Source: Brachybacterium alimentarium
Lineage (GTDB): Bacteria; Actinomycetota; Actinomycetes; Actinomycetales; Dermabacteraceae
Assembly: GCF_002332425.1 (NCBI RefSeq)
Contig: NZ_NRGS01000022.1
Location: 148,187-212,186 of the forward strand
DNA length: 64,000 bases
Reading direction: 5' to 3'
The position numbers were made by a program, and so were the translations under genes. Each line of letters starts with the position of its first letter. Positions within the stretch are counted from its first letter, which is position 1. A model generated the notes under the pieces. The model saw nothing but the letters and a program-made list of their open reading frames with translations. It was not told the DNA's origin and did not search any database. This document shows positions 62,552 to 64,000 of this stretch, in pieces.

Positions 62552-62593
62552 AAGGCCCCGGCGGGTGTACTCCGGTACCCTGACCGGGGCCTT
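62552..62593 (+). terminator. Terminator between rpsD and alaS
   Basis: AAGGCCCCGG (62552-62561) pairs with CCGGGGCCTT (62584-62593), with a 22-nt loop holding a smaller CCGGTACC element. The T-tract is short (TTCGTGT). No T-box sequence is seen upstream of alaS. Confidence 0.65.
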
Positions 62594-62664
62594 CGTGTCC
62601 GTATCTCCCTCTCGGCGCCGTCCGGCGCCCGCTTCCGGTGTCCCAGGAAGGACCTCCCCAGACC

Positions 62665-64000
62665 ATGCGCACATCCGAGATCCATCGTCGCTGGCTCGAT
62701 TTCTTCGAGAAGAAGCAGCACGAGGTCGTTCCCAGCGCCTCGCTCGTGTCGAACGATCCCTCGATCCTCTTCACGATCGCCGGCATGGTCCCGTTCATCC
62801 CGTACATCGTGGGCACCGAGAAGGCCCCGTACGACCGCGCCGTGAGCGTCCAGAAGTGCATCCGCACCAATGACATCGAGAACGTCGGGCGCACCACGCG
62901 CCACGGCACGTTCTTCCAGATGGCGGGGAACTTCTCCTTCGGGGACTACTTCAAGCAGGGCGCGATCGACTTCTCCTGGGAGCTGCTCACCAGCTCGCAG
63001 GACGACGGCGGCTTCGGTCTGGACCCGGCACGGCTGTGGATCACGCTGTGGGAGCAGGACGAGGAGTCCTATCAGCACCTGACCGAGGTCATCGGGCTGG
63101 ATCCCGCACGGATCGTGCAGCTGCCCTGGGAGGAGAGCTGCTGGGACACCGGTCAGCCCGGCCCCGCGGGCTCGACGGGGGAGTGGCACTACGACCGCGG
63201 CCCCGAGTACGGCCCGGACGCCATGGGCGGACGACAGGACGAGTGGCCGGGCAGCGCGGAGGCCGAGGACCGCTACATCGAGATCTGGAACCTGGTGTTC
63301 GACCAGTTCCTGCGCGGTGAGGGCAAGGGCAAGGACTATCCGCTGCTCGGGGAGCTCGAGCAGAAGTCCATCGATACCGGCATGGGCGTGGAGCGCCTCG
63401 CGTACATCCTGCAGGACAAGCAGAACATGTACGAGATCGACCAGGTCTTCGGGGTCATCGAGAAGGCGCAGGAGCTCTCGGGTCGCGTCTACGGCGCCGA
63501 CGGCGAGGACGACGTGCGCCTGCGGATCGTCGGTGACCACGTGCGCAGCGCGCTTATGCTCGTCGCCGACGGTGTCCGTCCGGGCAATGAAGGGCGCGGC
63601 TACGTGCTGCGCCGGCTGATCCGTCGGGCGGTGCGCTCGATGCGACTGCTCGGCTACGCGGAGCCGTCCATGCCCGCGCTGCTCCCCGTCTCGAAGGAGG
63701 CGATGGTGGAGTCCTACCCCGGCCTCGAGGCGGACTTCACCCGCATCAGCGACATCGTCTATGCGGAGGAGGAGGCCTTCCGTCGCACCCTCGTCACCGG
63801 CACCGCGATCTTCGACCAGGTCGCCGGGGCGGTCAAGCAGGAGGGCGGTCGCAGTGTCGCCGGCCCCGATGCCTTCCGTCTGCACGACACCTACGGCTTC
63901 CCCATCGATCTCACCCTCGAGATGGCGCAGGAGGTGGGCCTGACTGTCGACGAGGAGGGGTTCCGCGCGGCGATGTCCGAGCAGCGCGAACGCGCGCGGG
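62665..64000 (+). CDS. alaS: Alanyl-tRNA synthetase, 3' end beyond window
   Basis: The first 445 residues of a class IIc synthetase that charges tRNA-Ala. Motif 1 region SLVSNDPSILFTIAGMVPFI, HGTFFQMAGNFSFGDYFKQG and motif 3-like IDTGMGVERLAYILQ are present, followed by the start of the tRNA-binding part (GRGYVLRRLIRRAVR). ATG at 62665 is the family start. The editing domain lies beyond the window. Confidence 0.96.
   Translation, partial: MRTSEIHRRWLDFFEKKQHEVVPSASLVSNDPSILFTIAGMVPFIPYIVGTEKAPYDRAVSVQKCIRTNDIENVGRTTRHGTFFQMAGNFSFGDYFKQGAIDFSWELLTSSQDDGGFGLDPARLWITLWEQDEESYQHLTEVIGLDPARIVQLPWEESCWDTGQPGPAGSTGEWHYDRGPEYGPDAMGGRQDEWPGSAEAEDRYIEIWNLVFDQFLRGEGKGKDYPLLGELEQKSIDTGMGVERLAYILQDKQNMYEIDQVFGVIEKAQELSGRVYGADGEDDVRLRIVGDHVRSALMLVADGVRPGNEGRGYVLRRLIRRAVRSMRLLGYAEPSMPALLPVSKEAMVESYPGLEADFTRISDIVYAEEEAFRRTLVTGTAIFDQVAGAVKQEGGRSVAGPDAFRLHDTYGFPIDLTLEMAQEVGLTVDEEGFRAAMSEQRERAR

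Noticed and set aside
62532-62664. T-box or attenuator upstream of alaS
   Set aside because: The hairpin is better explained as the rpsD terminator; no T-box consensus or antiterminator alternative was found.

Overview
This is a high-GC, gene-dense window from an actinobacterium. Gene content and neighbourhoods (glyS, dusB-dgt-dnaG, aceE beside fabD-fabH-acpP-fabF, glnA2-glnE, lipA-lipB, a two-lipoyl-domain E2, DUF3145/DUF3052/DUF4191 genes) fit Micrococcales. My best guess is Dermabacteraceae/Brachybacterium, but I could not test that. Start codons are often GTG or TTG, many genes overlap by ATGA, and several appear to be leaderless. I see no phage, IS element, integron or CRISPR array. Most of the window is conserved chromosomal backbone with small accessory patches.

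Layout. 1-2.7 kb: a truncated zinc-uptake lipoprotein with a Zur-like box over its start, glyS, and a decayed DUF4037 pseudogene. 2.8-4.6 kb: two clpP paralogues, the second lacking its catalytic serine, convergent with a small HTH regulator that ends in Ala-Ala-Ala. 4.8-10 kb: dusB, dgt, dnaG, dedA. 10.2-12.1 kb: a two-component system. 12.3-17.2 kb: a GH76-type secreted glycosidase, tRNA-CAU, a clan-A glycoside hydrolase and a divergent LacI regulator. 17.3-19.1 kb: tRNA-Asn, an OsmC-like gene, def, DUF3145. 19.2-25.7 kb (minus strand): fatty-acid synthesis genes and aceE. 26.1-31.3 kb: DUF3052, tRNA-Val, a small membrane protein with a possible AUC start, sufS-sufU-Nif3, yaaA and RNase P RNA. 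31.4-35.3 kb: ppgK, map, a SPOR-like small gene, panB, a lipoprotein. 35.4-48 kb: glnA2, a tiny coupling ORF, glnE, an orphan PD-(D/E)XK nuclease-like gene, a second two-component system, a TetR/ABC exporter operon and glnA1. 48.1-53.2 kb: an RDD membrane protein, a gene-less stretch that may hold a structured RNA, DUF4191, lipA, lipB and a degenerate kinase-like membrane protein. 53.3-64 kb: the E2 acyltransferase, lpd, pepA, two small membrane genes, pyrD, rarA, rpsD and the start of alaS.

Functional links. aceE, the E2 gene and lpd supply E1, E2 and E3 of a pyruvate dehydrogenase-type complex, and lipA/lipB make and attach its lipoyl groups, all within about 34 kb. glnA1 carries the usual adenylylation-site context and glnE encodes the adenylyltransferase; both glutamine synthetase genes and glnE lie within 12.5 kb. 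The clpP pair and its HTH neighbour share near-identical upstream DNA elements, which suggests one regulator controls both.

The observations most worth following are the Ser-to-Ala ClpP with its degron-bearing regulator and shared operators, the possible AUC start, the short ORF between glnA2 and glnE, the kinase-like membrane protein, the near-identical lipoyl-domain DNA repeats, and several strong unassigned operators.
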